Source: Brevibacterium sanguinis (GTDB lineage: Bacteria; Actinomycetota; Actinomycetes; Actinomycetales; Brevibacteriaceae). Taken from it: a stretch of 64,000 nucleotides of DNA. The notes beneath the pieces were generated by a model. It worked only from the letters and a program-made list of their open reading frames with translations, was not told the origin of the DNA and made no database searches. A program made the translations under genes and the position numbers. Shown one piece after another: positions 9,290 to 17,402 of this stretch (the stretch's first letter is position 1; the number at the start of each line of letters is the position of its first letter). The stretch is from contig NZ_QNSB01000007.1 in NCBI RefSeq assembly GCF_003315415.1, positions 62,001 through 126,000 on the forward strand, read 5' to 3'.

Positions 9290-9544
9290 GAGTCCCCTTC
9301 GACCGGTCGGTCACCTCGGCTCCAGACTATCAGCGCTGCTCCCGTTCGCCGCCGGCATCGGGAGGGGGGAAGTCGCGCGAGCACTCGCATCCCCACTCGT
9401 CCCGCGTGGTCGGGCCGTGGGCAGGGTCCATTGTGCTAGCGTCGGTGCCAGCGAATCGGGGTCGCCGTCGGTAGGCGCGTGAACGACGCGACCCGTGCGG
9501 GCGGCGCCAGTGCCGCTGAGGCGAACCGAGAGGAACCCGGACCG

Positions 9545-11227
9545 ATGACGGTGGCGAAGAAGCTGATGGTCCCGACGACGGCATCCATGCTGGCCGCAGT
9601 GCTGACGGTGACGCTCCTCTCCGCTCCGGTGGGGGCGGAGGAGGTCGAGCAGACCGACGTGCCGACGACGGTGAAGGAGCACCGGGCAACCTCCTCGGAC
9701 GTCACCGCCCTCGACGTCGACGAATCGGAGGTGACGCTCGTCGGCGCCTCCTGGGACGGGGCGGACCCCGGGGTCGAGATGAGGATCCGCACCGGCGACG
9801 GCTGGTCGGACTGGCAGCCGCTGCCGGTCGGGGACGAGGGCGGCCCGGACGAGCAGTCAGCGGAGGCCCGGCAGGCCCGCACCCAGTCGGGGACCACCGA
9901 CGGGCTCACCGAGGCCGTACCTGTCGTCGACGCCTCCGAGGTCGAGGTGAGGTCCGCGAGGCGGCACGCCGGATCGACCGACATCACGATCAGGACGGTG
10001 ACGACCCCGGTGACCGACGACGACGAGAAGATCGCCGACGACGCCGCACCGAACCCCTCGGGAGAACAGGGATCCGGCGACCGGGCCGGCGACGGTGTGG
10101 AGGCGCAGATCCACCACGACGGCCTCAAGGCGAACATCGTCACCCGCAGGGAATGGGGAGCAGACGAATCGCTCGTGCGCTGCGAACCCGATTCGACCTC
10201 CGGGGCCAAGGGCGTGTTCCTCCACCACACCGCCGGATCGAACTCCTATTCGAGATCCCAGGCTCCCGCGATCATCCGCGGCTACCTCAGCTACCACACC
10301 GAATCGCGGGGCTGGTGCGACCTCGGCTACAACTTCCTCGTCGACAAGTACGGGGTGATCTACGAAGGCCGCGCCGGAAGCATCGACCGGGCGATCACCG
10401 GAGCCCACGCCTCCGGGTTCAACTCCTCGACGATCGGCATCAGCGTCCTCGGCACGTACGGGTCCACGGCGCCCAGCGAGGCCGCGCAGAGCTCGGTGAA
10501 GCGCGTGATCGCGTGGAAGGCCAACCAGTACGGCTTCTCGCCCACGGGCACGATGACGCTGACCTCCGGGGGCGGATCGACGAGCCGGTACCCCGAGGGC
10601 CGGTCGGTGACCCTGAAGACCGTCTCGGGTCATCGTGACACGAGCTACACGGAATGCCCCGGGGCGTCCTTCTACTCCCGGCTGGACGGCATCAGGACCG
10701 GTGCGAAGGCCCTCCAGTCATCGGTGGGCGGAGGGATCGCCACCGGCGGTGCCATCGGCGCCTACTACCGGGATCACAGCGACACGACCGGCCCGCCTGT
10801 CGCGACGGAGAAGTCCCTGACGAACCCCGCCGGGGCCTACCAGCACTTCGCGAACGGAACGGTCTACTGGTCGCGGTCGACCGGTGCGCACCTCAACACC
10901 GGAGGGATCAGAAGCGCCTATGCGGCCATCCGCTACGAGAAGGGCGTCCTCGGCTTCCCGAGCAGCGACGAGATCCGATTCAGGCACCGCTCGGACGCGG
11001 TCTACCAGAACTTCCAGCACGGCATGATCACCTACTCGAGCGCGACGAAGGGGCAGCCGCTCAGCCACGGGATGCTCAGCCGCTGGAAGGCGCTCGGCTG
11101 GGAGCGCAGCCGTCTCGGCCTGCCCACCAGCGGCGAGTTCTCCTCGGCAGGCAGGACCCGGCAGAACTTCGAGCACGGCCACATGACCTACACCCCGTCG
11201 GAAGGAGTGAAGGTCCACTACCGCTAG
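9545..11227 (+). CDS. Secreted N-acetylmuramoyl-L-alanine amidase (PGRP) with LGFP repeats
   Basis: A 560-residue secreted cell-wall enzyme. The signal peptide spans residues 1-31 (basic start, hydrophobic core, VGA then EE). After an acidic linker comes an amidase_2/PGRP domain from REWGADE (about residue 200) to about 370. Zinc ligands are visible in FLHHTAG and in GHRDTSYTECPG (His and Cys). The C-terminus carries LGFP-type repeats (for example EKGVLGFPSSDE and RSRLGLPTSGE), which bind the actinobacterial envelope in related proteins. It should cleave the lactyl-Ala bond of peptidoglycan. The ATG at 9545, with GAGAGGAA upstream, is chosen over a start 66 bases earlier that would spoil the signal peptide. 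Confidence 0.9.
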   Translation: MTVAKKLMVPTTASMLAAVLTVTLLSAPVGAEEVEQTDVPTTVKEHRATSSDVTALDVDESEVTLVGASWDGADPGVEMRIRTGDGWSDWQPLPVGDEGGPDEQSAEARQARTQSGTTDGLTEAVPVVDASEVEVRSARRHAGSTDITIRTVTTPVTDDDEKIADDAAPNPSGEQGSGDRAGDGVEAQIHHDGLKANIVTRREWGADESLVRCEPDSTSGAKGVFLHHTAGSNSYSRSQAPAIIRGYLSYHTESRGWCDLGYNFLVDKYGVIYEGRAGSIDRAITGAHASGFNSSTIGISVLGTYGSTAPSEAAQSSVKRVIAWKANQYGFSPTGTMTLTSGGGSTSRYPEGRSVTLKTVSGHRDTSYTECPGASFYSRLDGIRTGAKALQSSVGGGIATGGAIGAYYRDHSDTTGPPVATEKSLTNPAGAYQHFANGTVYWSRSTGAHLNTGGIRSAYAAIRYEKGVLGFPSSDEIRFRHRSDAVYQNFQHGMITYSSATKGQPLSHGMLSRWKALGWERSRLGLPTSGEFSSAGRTRQNFEHGHMTYTPSEGVKVHYR

Positions 11228-11244
11228 GGCGGGGACCGCACATC

Positions 11245-11901
11245 ATGGACATCCTCATCATCGGTGCCTCCGGGCACGTCGGCGGTCTCCTGGCCGAGAC
11301 CCTGGCCGCCGACCACCGCATCCGGGGTCTCGTCCGCACGGAGCCGGAGTCGGCAGTGCCGTACTCGCCGGTCGTCGTCCCCGACTGGGTCGAGCGACCG
11401 GAAGCCGTCGCCGAGGCGGTGGGCGAGCCTCGGCAGGTCGACGCCGTCATCGCCGCCCTCGGAGGCTGGTACGTCGACGGGCCGATGCTCGAGCGCGGCC
11501 TCGGCGCCTTCGACGCCGACTGCGACTCCCATCTGCGCTCCCACTTCGCCGCCTGCCAGGTCTCGACCGCGCTCGCGCAGGACCGCGGGCAGGACGGGGC
11601 ACGGCGTCGGCTCACCCACGTCGCGCTCAACGGGGTCGCGAGCATCGAGGCCTGCGTGGGCTCGGGGGCGATCAGCGTGTTCGGAGCGGCGCAGGAGATG
11701 CTCATCCGCGTCGCCGCAGCGGAATCCGAGAGCGTGCACTTCCGGGAGCTGAAGATCCTCGCCCCGGTCGCCGGCGATGAGCGCAACGACCTCACCGGCG
11801 GCGTCGAGACCGTGAGCGTCTCGGCGGTCGCCTCGGCGGCCGAGCACATCCTCCGCGAGCCCACGGCACACCAGACGCTGACGTCGATCCACGCCTTCTG
11901 A
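11245..11901 (+). CDS. NAD(P)-binding SDR-like protein
   Basis: A 218-residue Rossmann-fold protein beginning MDILIIGASGHVGGLLAETL, an atypical-SDR/NmrA-style glycine motif. It has no obvious YxxxK catalytic pair, so it may be a redox sensor or binding protein, or a reductase of unknown substrate. HVALNGVASIEACVG occupies the position of the usual beta-5 and catalytic region. It is 17 bases after the amidase gene on the same strand and probably co-transcribed. The ATG at 11245 has GGGGACC upstream. Confidence 0.68.
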   Translation: MDILIIGASGHVGGLLAETLAADHRIRGLVRTEPESAVPYSPVVVPDWVERPEAVAEAVGEPRQVDAVIAALGGWYVDGPMLERGLGAFDADCDSHLRSHFAACQVSTALAQDRGQDGARRRLTHVALNGVASIEACVGSGAISVFGAAQEMLIRVAAAESESVHFRELKILAPVAGDERNDLTGGVETVSVSAVASAAEHILREPTAHQTLTSIHAF

Positions 11902-11923
11902 GCGGCTCAGGCCCGGCGGCGGC

Positions 11924-12472
11924 TCAGGCCCGACGGTAGCGGAGGAACACCTGACCGTCGCGGCTGTCGACCGACTGCAGGACCAGGGGGATGTCGGCCT
12001 CGAGCCGGGAGAAGTGGCTGCCCGGGTTCCGGATGTAGAGCGGGCTGAGGCTCAGATGCAGCTCGGCGTTCGGGTAGGCGTCGAGCAGCCGGTAGGCGAG
12101 GTTGGGCCCGGACTCGCAGAGGATCGTCTCGCTGCGGCTCTCGAGGCCGGCGATCACCTCGGCGACGGTGTCGGGGGTGAAGTGATGGGCCCGGTAGTCG
12201 AGGCCGCGGGTCGCGAGCTCGTCGGCCAGGGCCGAGGGGTCGGATCCGGTGAGGACGTGGACGGGAGTGTCCTCCAGGGCCTTCCCGGGAGCATTGATGA
12301 CGGGAAGCCTGGGATTGAGCGCGGTCCGACGGTCGATGACGATCGCCCCGGCCTGTCGGCGCAGGCTCCGGAAGTAGGCGAAATCGGCAGCGGTCGAGAC
12401 TCCAGTCGACCAGTCGTCCTGAGCGTAGGAGCCGTTGATCGACTGGACGAGGGAGATGAGCAGCGCGCGCAT
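11924..12472 (-). CDS. RibD C-terminal/dihydrofolate-reductase-like reductase
   Basis: A 182-residue protein with the DHFR-like fold of the RibD C-terminal family. It shows MRALLISLVQSINGSYAQDD at the start, the SLRRQAGAIVIDRRTALNPRLPVI strand-helix region and the ETILCESGPNLAYRLLDA nucleotide-binding segment near residue 115. The substrate is unknown; relatives reduce pyrimidines or pterins with NADPH. It starts directly after the stop of the transpeptidase-like gene (zero spacing, ribosome site GGAGAAG inside the upstream gene), so the two form an operon. Confidence 0.75.
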   Translation of the reverse strand: MRALLISLVQSINGSYAQDDWSTGVSTAADFAYFRSLRRQAGAIVIDRRTALNPRLPVINAPGKALEDTPVHVLTGSDPSALADELATRGLDYRAHHFTPDTVAEVIAGLESRSETILCESGPNLAYRLLDAYPNAELHLSLSPLYIRNPGSHFSRLEADIPLVLQSVDSRDGQVFLRYRRA

Positions 12473-13309
12473 CTACTTCTCCAGCTCGGCGACGGGACCC
12501 ATCGCGATGCGCGGATGCGCCGCGGGGTCGAGGGTGCGCAGGAGCCACACGATGTCCTCCTCGGCGAGGGTCACACAGCCGTTGGTCCCGGAGTCGTGGT
12601 CGAGGTGGAGCCAGATGCCGCCGCCCCGGTCCCACCCCAGGGGCCTGGTGCGGTCGGTCGGAGGCGTGCCCGGCAGGCGGTTGTAGTCGATCGCGATGAC
12701 GTAGTCGAAGACCCGGCTGTACTCGTCGCCGTAGGCGGCGGCCGCGGAGTTCGAGAGCCCCGGCTCCTGCGTGTAGGGCAGCTCGGTGCCCGGGTCCTTC
12801 CGATGCCCGCCCGCATCGCTGAGGGTGAAGACGCCGATCGGCGACGTGCGGTCGCCCTCCCGCCGGTCCCTGAGCCAGCCGTTGGTGCCGTTGTGGGTGT
12901 CGAAGGCCTTGAGCTTCCTCCACGCTCCGTCCTCGAAGCGGTAGACCGTGAGCGTGCCGGTCTGGGAGTCGACGGCGGGGGAGCTGGCCACGAGCACCTG
13001 GGAGGTCTCCGCCGGGATCTCCGCATTCATCTCGGGACCCAGGACCGGCACCGGGGTCGAATGGGGCGTGGAGGATGCCGACTCGGCCGCCGCGGGCCGA
13101 CGTCCGTCCTGTGACGGTGTGCTCTGCGCGGGGGCGGCGATGTCGCCCATCGTCGGCTGCTGGGCGGGAGCGGCAACGGTCATGGCAAGGTCCCCGCTGT
13201 CGACGGAATCGGCGTCGCTGCGCCCGTCCGGAGCACCGCACGCAGTCGAGGTCACGATCACCAGGGCGGCGACCAGGCCCGATCCGGACCACGTTCCACG
13301 GCTGAACAT
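12473..13309 (-). CDS. L,D-transpeptidase-like lipoprotein (YkuD domain)
   Basis: A 278-residue lipoprotein. The N-terminus has a hydrophobic core and the lipobox TSTAC with Cys24 as the lipidation site, followed by a Pro/Ser/Ala-rich linker to about residue 100. The catalytic domain ends with GIWLHLDHDSGTNGCVTL, giving the YkuD-type His235 and Cys245 arrangement of L,D-transpeptidases that form 3-3 peptidoglycan crosslinks. It belongs to the divergent branch in which the last part reads SGTNGCV rather than the classic S-x-G-C, so carboxypeptidase or other wall-modifying activity is also possible. ATG 13309 with GAGGA upstream. Confidence 0.8.
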   Translation of the reverse strand: MFSRGTWSGSGLVAALVIVTSTACGAPDGRSDADSVDSGDLAMTVAAPAQQPTMGDIAAPAQSTPSQDGRRPAAAESASSTPHSTPVPVLGPEMNAEIPAETSQVLVASSPAVDSQTGTLTVYRFEDGAWRKLKAFDTHNGTNGWLRDRREGDRTSPIGVFTLSDAGGHRKDPGTELPYTQEPGLSNSAAAAYGDEYSRVFDYVIAIDYNRLPGTPPTDRTRPLGWDRGGGIWLHLDHDSGTNGCVTLAEEDIVWLLRTLDPAAHPRIAMGPVAELEK

Positions 13310-13370
13310 GAGGTCATCCTCTCATGAACCTTGAGAACCCCGTGGCAGCGACTGTGAGAAAATATCGGTC

Positions 13371-14540
13371 ATGAGCATTCCACCCGTGCCCAACCACCCT
13401 CCGCGCCCCGGGCGTCGGAAACCGGCCGAGGAGTCTCCGGATTCGATCACGACGCAGCTGTTCATCGGGCAGGACAGGTCGGCCGATGCCGATGGCTCCA
13501 CCCAGGCCCTGAGCGCCGAGGAGATCGAGCGTCTGCGCTCGATGGTCTCCTCCGACGGCGCCGAGGCGACCGAGGTGCTCAGTCTCGAGGAGCTCAGGGA
13601 GCTCGCGCGAGCCGGCGACCCGGAGCACGATGACGCGGGAACCGAAGCGCCGCAGGTGAGCTCGGCCGACATCGCGGCGGCGCTCGCCGCCGCCGAACCG
13701 CGGGCATGGAATCCGCACAGCCCGGTCCCGCCGACAGCGCAGGGTCCGGTCCCGCCGACAGCGCAGGGTCCGGTCCCGCCGCAGGGCCCGGTCCCGCCGA
13801 CGGCGCAGGCCCGAACCCCCGATACGACGGCCGGCGGGCCCCGGCCGCAGACCGCTTCCCCCTACCGCACCCCGGCGCCCGGGTACTCCGCCGGGTACGG
13901 GGCAGGCGGATCGGCGCCGGGCGGGCCGGCCGGACCGATCGGCCCCGGGCATCCTGGGCCCGGCGGTCATCCGGGACCCGGGGGACCGCACCGGCGGGAC
14001 CCGGAGACGAAGAAGGTCCCGGCCTGGCTGTGGGTGCTCGCCTCGATCGCCCTCGTCGCCGCGCTCGGCATCGTCGGCTACATCGCCTGGGACTCCATGC
14101 AGGGCCGGGACACCGTGGCCGGCGGCCCGACCACCGGAGCCGCGACGAACCCCGCGCCCGACTCCCAGGATCCGGCAACCTCCTCGCCTCCGCAGGCCAG
14201 TGAGTCCTTCTCCTCCCCGTCGGGGAACATCACCTGCACGATCGACCCGGAGCGGGCCCGCTGCGTGATCTCCGCGTACGAGTACCAGCCGCCCGAGAAA
14301 CCCGCCGACTGCCAGCTCGAGAACTGGGGATCGATCGTCGTCGCCAACAGCGACAGCGCCGGGTTCTCCTGCCGTGAGGCGCCGACCCCGGGCGGACCCA
14401 CGCAGGTCCTCGGCTACGGGGAGTCGATCTCGGCCGAGGGGATGACGTGCACCTCGACGAGGGAGGGCATGAGCTGCACCTCCGACTCGACGGGCGTCGG
14501 CTTCACCGTGCGCCGCGCCGGCGTCGATTTCACCAACTGA
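13371..14540 (+). CDS. Single-pass membrane protein with DUF6636-like domain
   Basis: A 389-residue protein in three parts. The cytoplasmic N-terminus is acidic and carries a TTQLFIG segment (about 27-33). A Pro/Gly-rich stretch with a PVPPTAQG repeat follows. One membrane helix spans about residues 216-241 after PETKKVP. The extracytoplasmic C-terminus (about 280-389) has paired cysteines and the pattern SPSGNITC...CVI...GYGESI...GMTC...GMSC...GVGFTV, which matches what I know of DUF6636 domains. TTQLF resembles the phosphothreonine motifs read by FHA domains, so Ser/Thr kinase control is conceivable but unproven. Confidence 0.65.
   Translation: MSIPPVPNHPPRPGRRKPAEESPDSITTQLFIGQDRSADADGSTQALSAEEIERLRSMVSSDGAEATEVLSLEELRELARAGDPEHDDAGTEAPQVSSADIAAALAAAEPRAWNPHSPVPPTAQGPVPPTAQGPVPPQGPVPPTAQARTPDTTAGGPRPQTASPYRTPAPGYSAGYGAGGSAPGGPAGPIGPGHPGPGGHPGPGGPHRRDPETKKVPAWLWVLASIALVAALGIVGYIAWDSMQGRDTVAGGPTTGAATNPAPDSQDPATSSPPQASESFSSPSGNITCTIDPERARCVISAYEYQPPEKPADCQLENWGSIVVANSDSAGFSCREAPTPGGPTQVLGYGESISAEGMTCTSTREGMSCTSDSTGVGFTVRRAGVDFTN
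13722..13809 (+). repeat. 24-bp coding tandem repeat (PVPPTAQG)
   Basis: Two perfect 24-bp copies (13722-13745 and 13746-13769), one shortened copy (13770-13787) and one slightly diverged copy (from 13788) inside the DUF6636-like gene. All keep the reading frame and encode Pro-Val-Pro-Pro-Thr-Ala-Gln-Gly. Such repeats change copy number easily by slippage. Confidence 0.85.
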
Positions 14541-14604
14541 GCCCCCGCCTCGGCGCGAGGACCCGGCACCTGCGACCGAGGACGCCGGACGACGCCTCGG
14601 TGGG

Positions 14605-14643
14605 CGCCGTCGTCCCTGCGCTATGTGCGCAGGGACGACGGCG
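14605..14643. terminator. Perfect 17-bp hairpin, terminator candidate
   Basis: CGCCGTCGTCCCTGCGC (14605-14621), loop TATGT, then the exact complement at 14627-14643. It lies 64 bases after the DUF6636-like gene and before the leuA leader. There is no T-run, as often in high-GC actinobacteria. Confidence 0.7.
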
Positions 14644-14686
14644 TCTTGAGATGTGGACGATTCCGGGGCTCCGGCCGTCCACGGGC

Positions 14687-14692
14687 TAGGTT
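14687..14692 (+). promoter_or_regulatory. -10 box of leuA leader transcript
   Basis: TAGGTT fits the actinobacterial TANNNT -10 pattern and ends seven bases before the GTG of the leader peptide, so the transcript would be essentially leaderless. No convincing -35 is seen. CCACGGG (14679-14685) and CCCGTGG (14697-14703) flank it as an inverted repeat. Confidence 0.45.
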
Positions 14693-14699
14693 CGTTCCC

Positions 14700-14744
14700 G
14701 TGGCACACTCTCTGCTCCTCCTTCCCTGCCGCGACGGGTCCTGA
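14700..14744 (+). CDS. leuL: leuA leader peptide with four consecutive Leu codons
   Basis: The small frame GTG...TGA encodes 14 residues, MAHSLLLLPCRDGS, with Leu codons CTG-CTC-CTC-CTT in a row. It ends 67 bases before the leuA ATG and starts seven bases after a TAGGTT -10 box. Four leucines in 14 codons directly in front of the first enzyme of leucine synthesis is the classic arrangement of ribosome-mediated attenuation. Downstream, GGGTCCTG (14736-14743) can pair with CAGGACCC (14790-14797) and AACTC with GAGTT; TCCTC in the Leu codons is complementary to the leuA ribosome site GAGGA. It is too short for ordinary gene callers. Confidence 0.75.
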   Translation: MAHSLLLLPCRDGS

Positions 14745-14808
14745 ACTCACAGCACACCCGCCGCGGAGTTTCTTATGCTGGTGAAAGCACAGGACCCATG
14801 ATTGAGGA
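14736..14808 (+). promoter_or_regulatory. Candidate leuA attenuator RNA
   Basis: Between the leader peptide and leuA, two nested stems are possible: GGGTCCTG/CAGGACCC (14736-14743 with 14790-14797) and AACTC/GAGTT (14744-14748 with 14766-14770, followed by TCTT). An alternative pairing joins TCCTC in the leader Leu codons (14716-14720) to GAGGA (14804-14808), the leuA ribosome site. A ribosome stalled on Leu codons would break the second pairing. Pairings were found by eye, not by energy calculation. Confidence 0.5.
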
Positions 14809-14811
14809 ACG

Positions 14812-16566
14812 ATGAATCTGCAGCAGCCCACCCCCATGCCCTTCGCCAAGTACAAGTCCTTCCAGGACCGCATCTCGCTCGACATGCGCGACCGCACGTG
14901 GCCCGACCAGGTCATCCGCAAGGCCCCCCGCTGGCTGAGCACCGATCTGCGCGACGGCAACCAGGCGCTCATCGACCCGATGACGCCCGACCGCAAGCGC
15001 CGGATGTTCGATCTGCTCGTCAAGCTGGGCTTCAAGGAGATCGAGGTCGGATTCCCGGCCGCCAGCCAGGTCGACTTCGACTTCGTCCGCGAGATCATCG
15101 AGCAGGACGCGATCCCCGACGACGTGCGGATCTCCGTGCTCACCCAGGCCCGTGAGGACCTCATCGAGCGCACCGTCGAATCGCTCGTCGGGGCGAAGAT
15201 GCCCACGGTCCACCTCTACAACGCCACCGCCCCCGTCTTCCGCAAGGTCGTGTTCGGATTCGACGGCGACGGCTACGACCAGACCCGGGACATCGCCCTG
15301 CGCGGCACCCAGGCGGTGATGAAGCACGCCGAGACCCTGCTCTCCGACGCCGACTTCGGCTACCAGTACTCGCCGGAGATCTTCGTCGACACCGAGCCGG
15401 AGTTCGCCCTCGACATCGTCGGCAGCGTGCTCGACACCTGGCAGCCGGCGGCCGGTCGGGAGACCGTGGTCAACCTGCCCGCCACCGTCGAGCGCGGCAC
15501 CCCGAACACCTATGCCGACCAGATCGAGTGGTTCTGCCGGAACATGCCCTACCGCGACGAGGTCGCGGTCTCCCTGCACCCCCACAACGACCGAGGGACC
15601 GGCGTCGCGGCGGCCGAGCTGGGGATCATGGCCGGGGCCGATCGCATCGAGGGCTGCCTGTTCGGCAACGGCGAGCGGACCGGCAACCTCGATCTCGTCA
15701 CCATCGCGCTCAACCTCTACACCCAGGGCGTCGACCCCGAACTCGACTTCTCCGACATCGACGAGGTCATCCGCACCGTCACCGAGTGCAACCAGATCGG
15801 CGTCCACGAACGTCATCCCTACGGCGGCGACCTCGTCTTCACCTCCTTCTCCGGCTCCCACCAGGACGCCATCAACAAGGCGTTCGCGGACCGTGAGAGG
15901 AAGGCCAAGGAGCAGGGCGTGCCGGTCGACCTCATGGAATGGGACATGCCCTACCTCCCGGTCGATCCCAAGGACCTGGGCCGGACCTACGAGGCGATCA
16001 TCCGGGTCAACTCGCAGTCGGGCAAGGGCGGGGTCACCTACCTGCTCAAGAGCGAATACGGTCTCGATCTGCCGCGGCGGATGCAGGTCGAGTTCTCCCG
16101 CGCCGTGCAGCAGCACACCGAGGCGGGCGGGGAGGTCTCCGCCGAGGAGATCCGCCGGATCTTCAATCACGAGTACCTGCCCAGCGACGACCCGGACACG
16201 GCCTGGGGCCGGTTCCAGATCCTCTCCCTGCGCAGCGACTCCGGATCGGTCGACGACTCCGGCGAATCCGAGCGCATCGAGGTCACGCTCCTCGTCGACG
16301 GTCAGGAGCGCACCTACGAAGGACTCGGCAAGGGACCCATCGACGCCTTCGTCGGCGTGCTCAACAACAACTTCGACCTCGACGTCAGGCTGCAGGACTA
16401 CACCGAGCACGCCATCGGCTCGGGGGCGGACACGATGGCGGCGGCCTACGTCGAACTCGCCCACGAGGATCGCGTGGTCTGGGGTGCGGGACTGCACCCG
16501 AACATCACGAAGGCCTCGCTCAAGGCCGTCGTCTCCGCCGTCAACCGCGCCATCCGGGAACGCTGA
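14812..16566 (+). CDS. leuA: 2-isopropylmalate synthase
   Basis: A 584-residue enzyme that condenses acetyl-CoA with 2-oxoisovalerate, the committed step of leucine synthesis. The TIM-barrel domain has STDLRDGNQALIDPM near residue 44 and the metal-ligand segment SLHPHNDRGTGVAAAELG; the GNGERTGNLDLV region follows. The C-terminal LeuA dimer/regulatory domain (about 430-570) contains EGLGKGPIDAFV and should bind leucine for feedback inhibition. The N-terminal MPFAKYKSF start and length are of the actinobacterial LeuA type. GAGGA lies three bases before the ATG, which is close; the leader peptide upstream suggests attenuation control. Confidence 0.96.
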   Translation: MNLQQPTPMPFAKYKSFQDRISLDMRDRTWPDQVIRKAPRWLSTDLRDGNQALIDPMTPDRKRRMFDLLVKLGFKEIEVGFPAASQVDFDFVREIIEQDAIPDDVRISVLTQAREDLIERTVESLVGAKMPTVHLYNATAPVFRKVVFGFDGDGYDQTRDIALRGTQAVMKHAETLLSDADFGYQYSPEIFVDTEPEFALDIVGSVLDTWQPAAGRETVVNLPATVERGTPNTYADQIEWFCRNMPYRDEVAVSLHPHNDRGTGVAAAELGIMAGADRIEGCLFGNGERTGNLDLVTIALNLYTQGVDPELDFSDIDEVIRTVTECNQIGVHERHPYGGDLVFTSFSGSHQDAINKAFADRERKAKEQGVPVDLMEWDMPYLPVDPKDLGRTYEAIIRVNSQSGKGGVTYLLKSEYGLDLPRRMQVEFSRAVQQHTEAGGEVSAEEIRRIFNHEYLPSDDPDTAWGRFQILSLRSDSGSVDDSGESERIEVTLLVDGQERTYEGLGKGPIDAFVGVLNNNFDLDVRLQDYTEHAIGSGADTMAAAYVELAHEDRVVWGAGLHPNITKASLKAVVSAVNRAIRER

Positions 16567-16624
16567 GCCCGCTGCACCGGGTGCGCCGCGGCCGCCTCGG
16601 CGAGGTCGAACTCACGTGAGAGGG

Positions 16625-16660
16625 CAGAGCGCGGCGGGACGCTGTTCCCGCCGTGCTCTG
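16625..16660. terminator. Hairpin after leuA, terminator candidate
   Basis: A 15-bp stem (16625-16639 with 16646-16660, one G-T pair, six-base loop) lies 58 bases after the leuA stop. It runs up against the -10 box of recO. No T-run. Confidence 0.6.
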
Positions 16661-16661
16661 C

Positions 16662-16667
16662 GATAAT
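16662..16667 (+). promoter_or_regulatory. -10 box of recO, leaderless
   Basis: GATAAT ends six bases before the recO GTG. The downstream sequence GGGCGG-GTG is nearly the same as in front of dusB (GGGACG-GTG), which supports a common leaderless promoter type. Confidence 0.5.
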
Positions 16668-16673
16668 GGGCGG

Positions 16674-17402
16674 GTGCACAACTATCGTGATGAAGGCATC
16701 GTCCTCGGCGGGCACAAGCTCGGCGAAGCCGACCGCATCGTCACTGTCCTCACCCGCAGCCATGGGCTGGTCCGGGCAGTGGCGAAGGGCGTCCGGCGCA
16801 CGAAGTCGCGCTTCGGCTCGCGGCTCGAGCCGTTCATGTTCGTCGACATCCAGTGCCACGTCGGCCGCAACCTCGACATCGTCACCCAGGTCGAGCTCAT
16901 CGAGCCCTTCGCCCGGGGGATCGGCGCCGACTACGACGCGTACTCGGCGGCGACCGTGATGGCCGAGACGGCATCCCGGATCACCGAGGCCGAACCGGTC
17001 TCCCGGACCCAGTTCCTCCTCCTCGTCTCCGCGATCCGGTCCCTGTGCAAAGGCGAGCACCCGCCGAGGCTGTCCCTCGACGCGTACCTGCTGCGCGCGA
17101 TGTCGGTGGCCGGCTGGGCGCCGAGCCTGCTCGACTGCGCCCAGTGCGGACGACCGGGGCCCCACCGCGCGTTCTCCGCCTCGCTCGGCGGAGCGGTGTG
17201 CACGAACTGCCGTCCCTCCGGCGCCGCCCTGCCCGACACCGACGCCCTCGAGCACCTCGCGGCCCTGCTGTCGGGGGACTGGGAGCGCGCGGAGGCCTCG
17301 GACCTCCACGACCAGATCGACGGATCGAAGATGGTCTCCGACTGGGTGTCGTGGCACCTCGAGCGCAACATCCGATCGCTGAGAGTACTGGAGCGCACAT
17401 GA
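16674..17402 (+). CDS. recO: DNA repair protein RecO
   Basis: A 242-residue recombination mediator that helps load RecA at gaps. The N-terminal OB-fold region reads [25 protein letters not shown], typical of RecO. A four-cysteine zinc site is visible at Cys155, Cys158, Cys176 and Cys179. The GTG at 16674 is chosen because RecO proteins begin just before YxDEGIVL and because a GATAAT box lies six bases upstream. The stop overlaps the uppS start (ATGA), the usual recO-uppS pairing in actinobacteria. Confidence 0.94.
   Translation: MHNYRDEGIVLGGHKLGEADRIVTVLTRSHGLVRAVAKGVRRTKSRFGSRLEPFMFVDIQCHVGRNLDIVTQVELIEPFARGIGADYDAYSAATVMAETASRITEAEPVSRTQFLLLVSAIRSLCKGEHPPRLSLDAYLLRAMSVAGWAPSLLDCAQCGRPGPHRAFSASLGGAVCTNCRPSGAALPDTDALEHLAALLSGDWERAEASDLHDQIDGSKMVSDWVSWHLERNIRSLRVLERT

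Noticed and set aside
16625..16660. Riboswitch before recO
   Set aside because: The structure is a single hairpin 58 bases after leuA and ends before the recO -10 box, so it belongs to the leuA transcript as a terminator.
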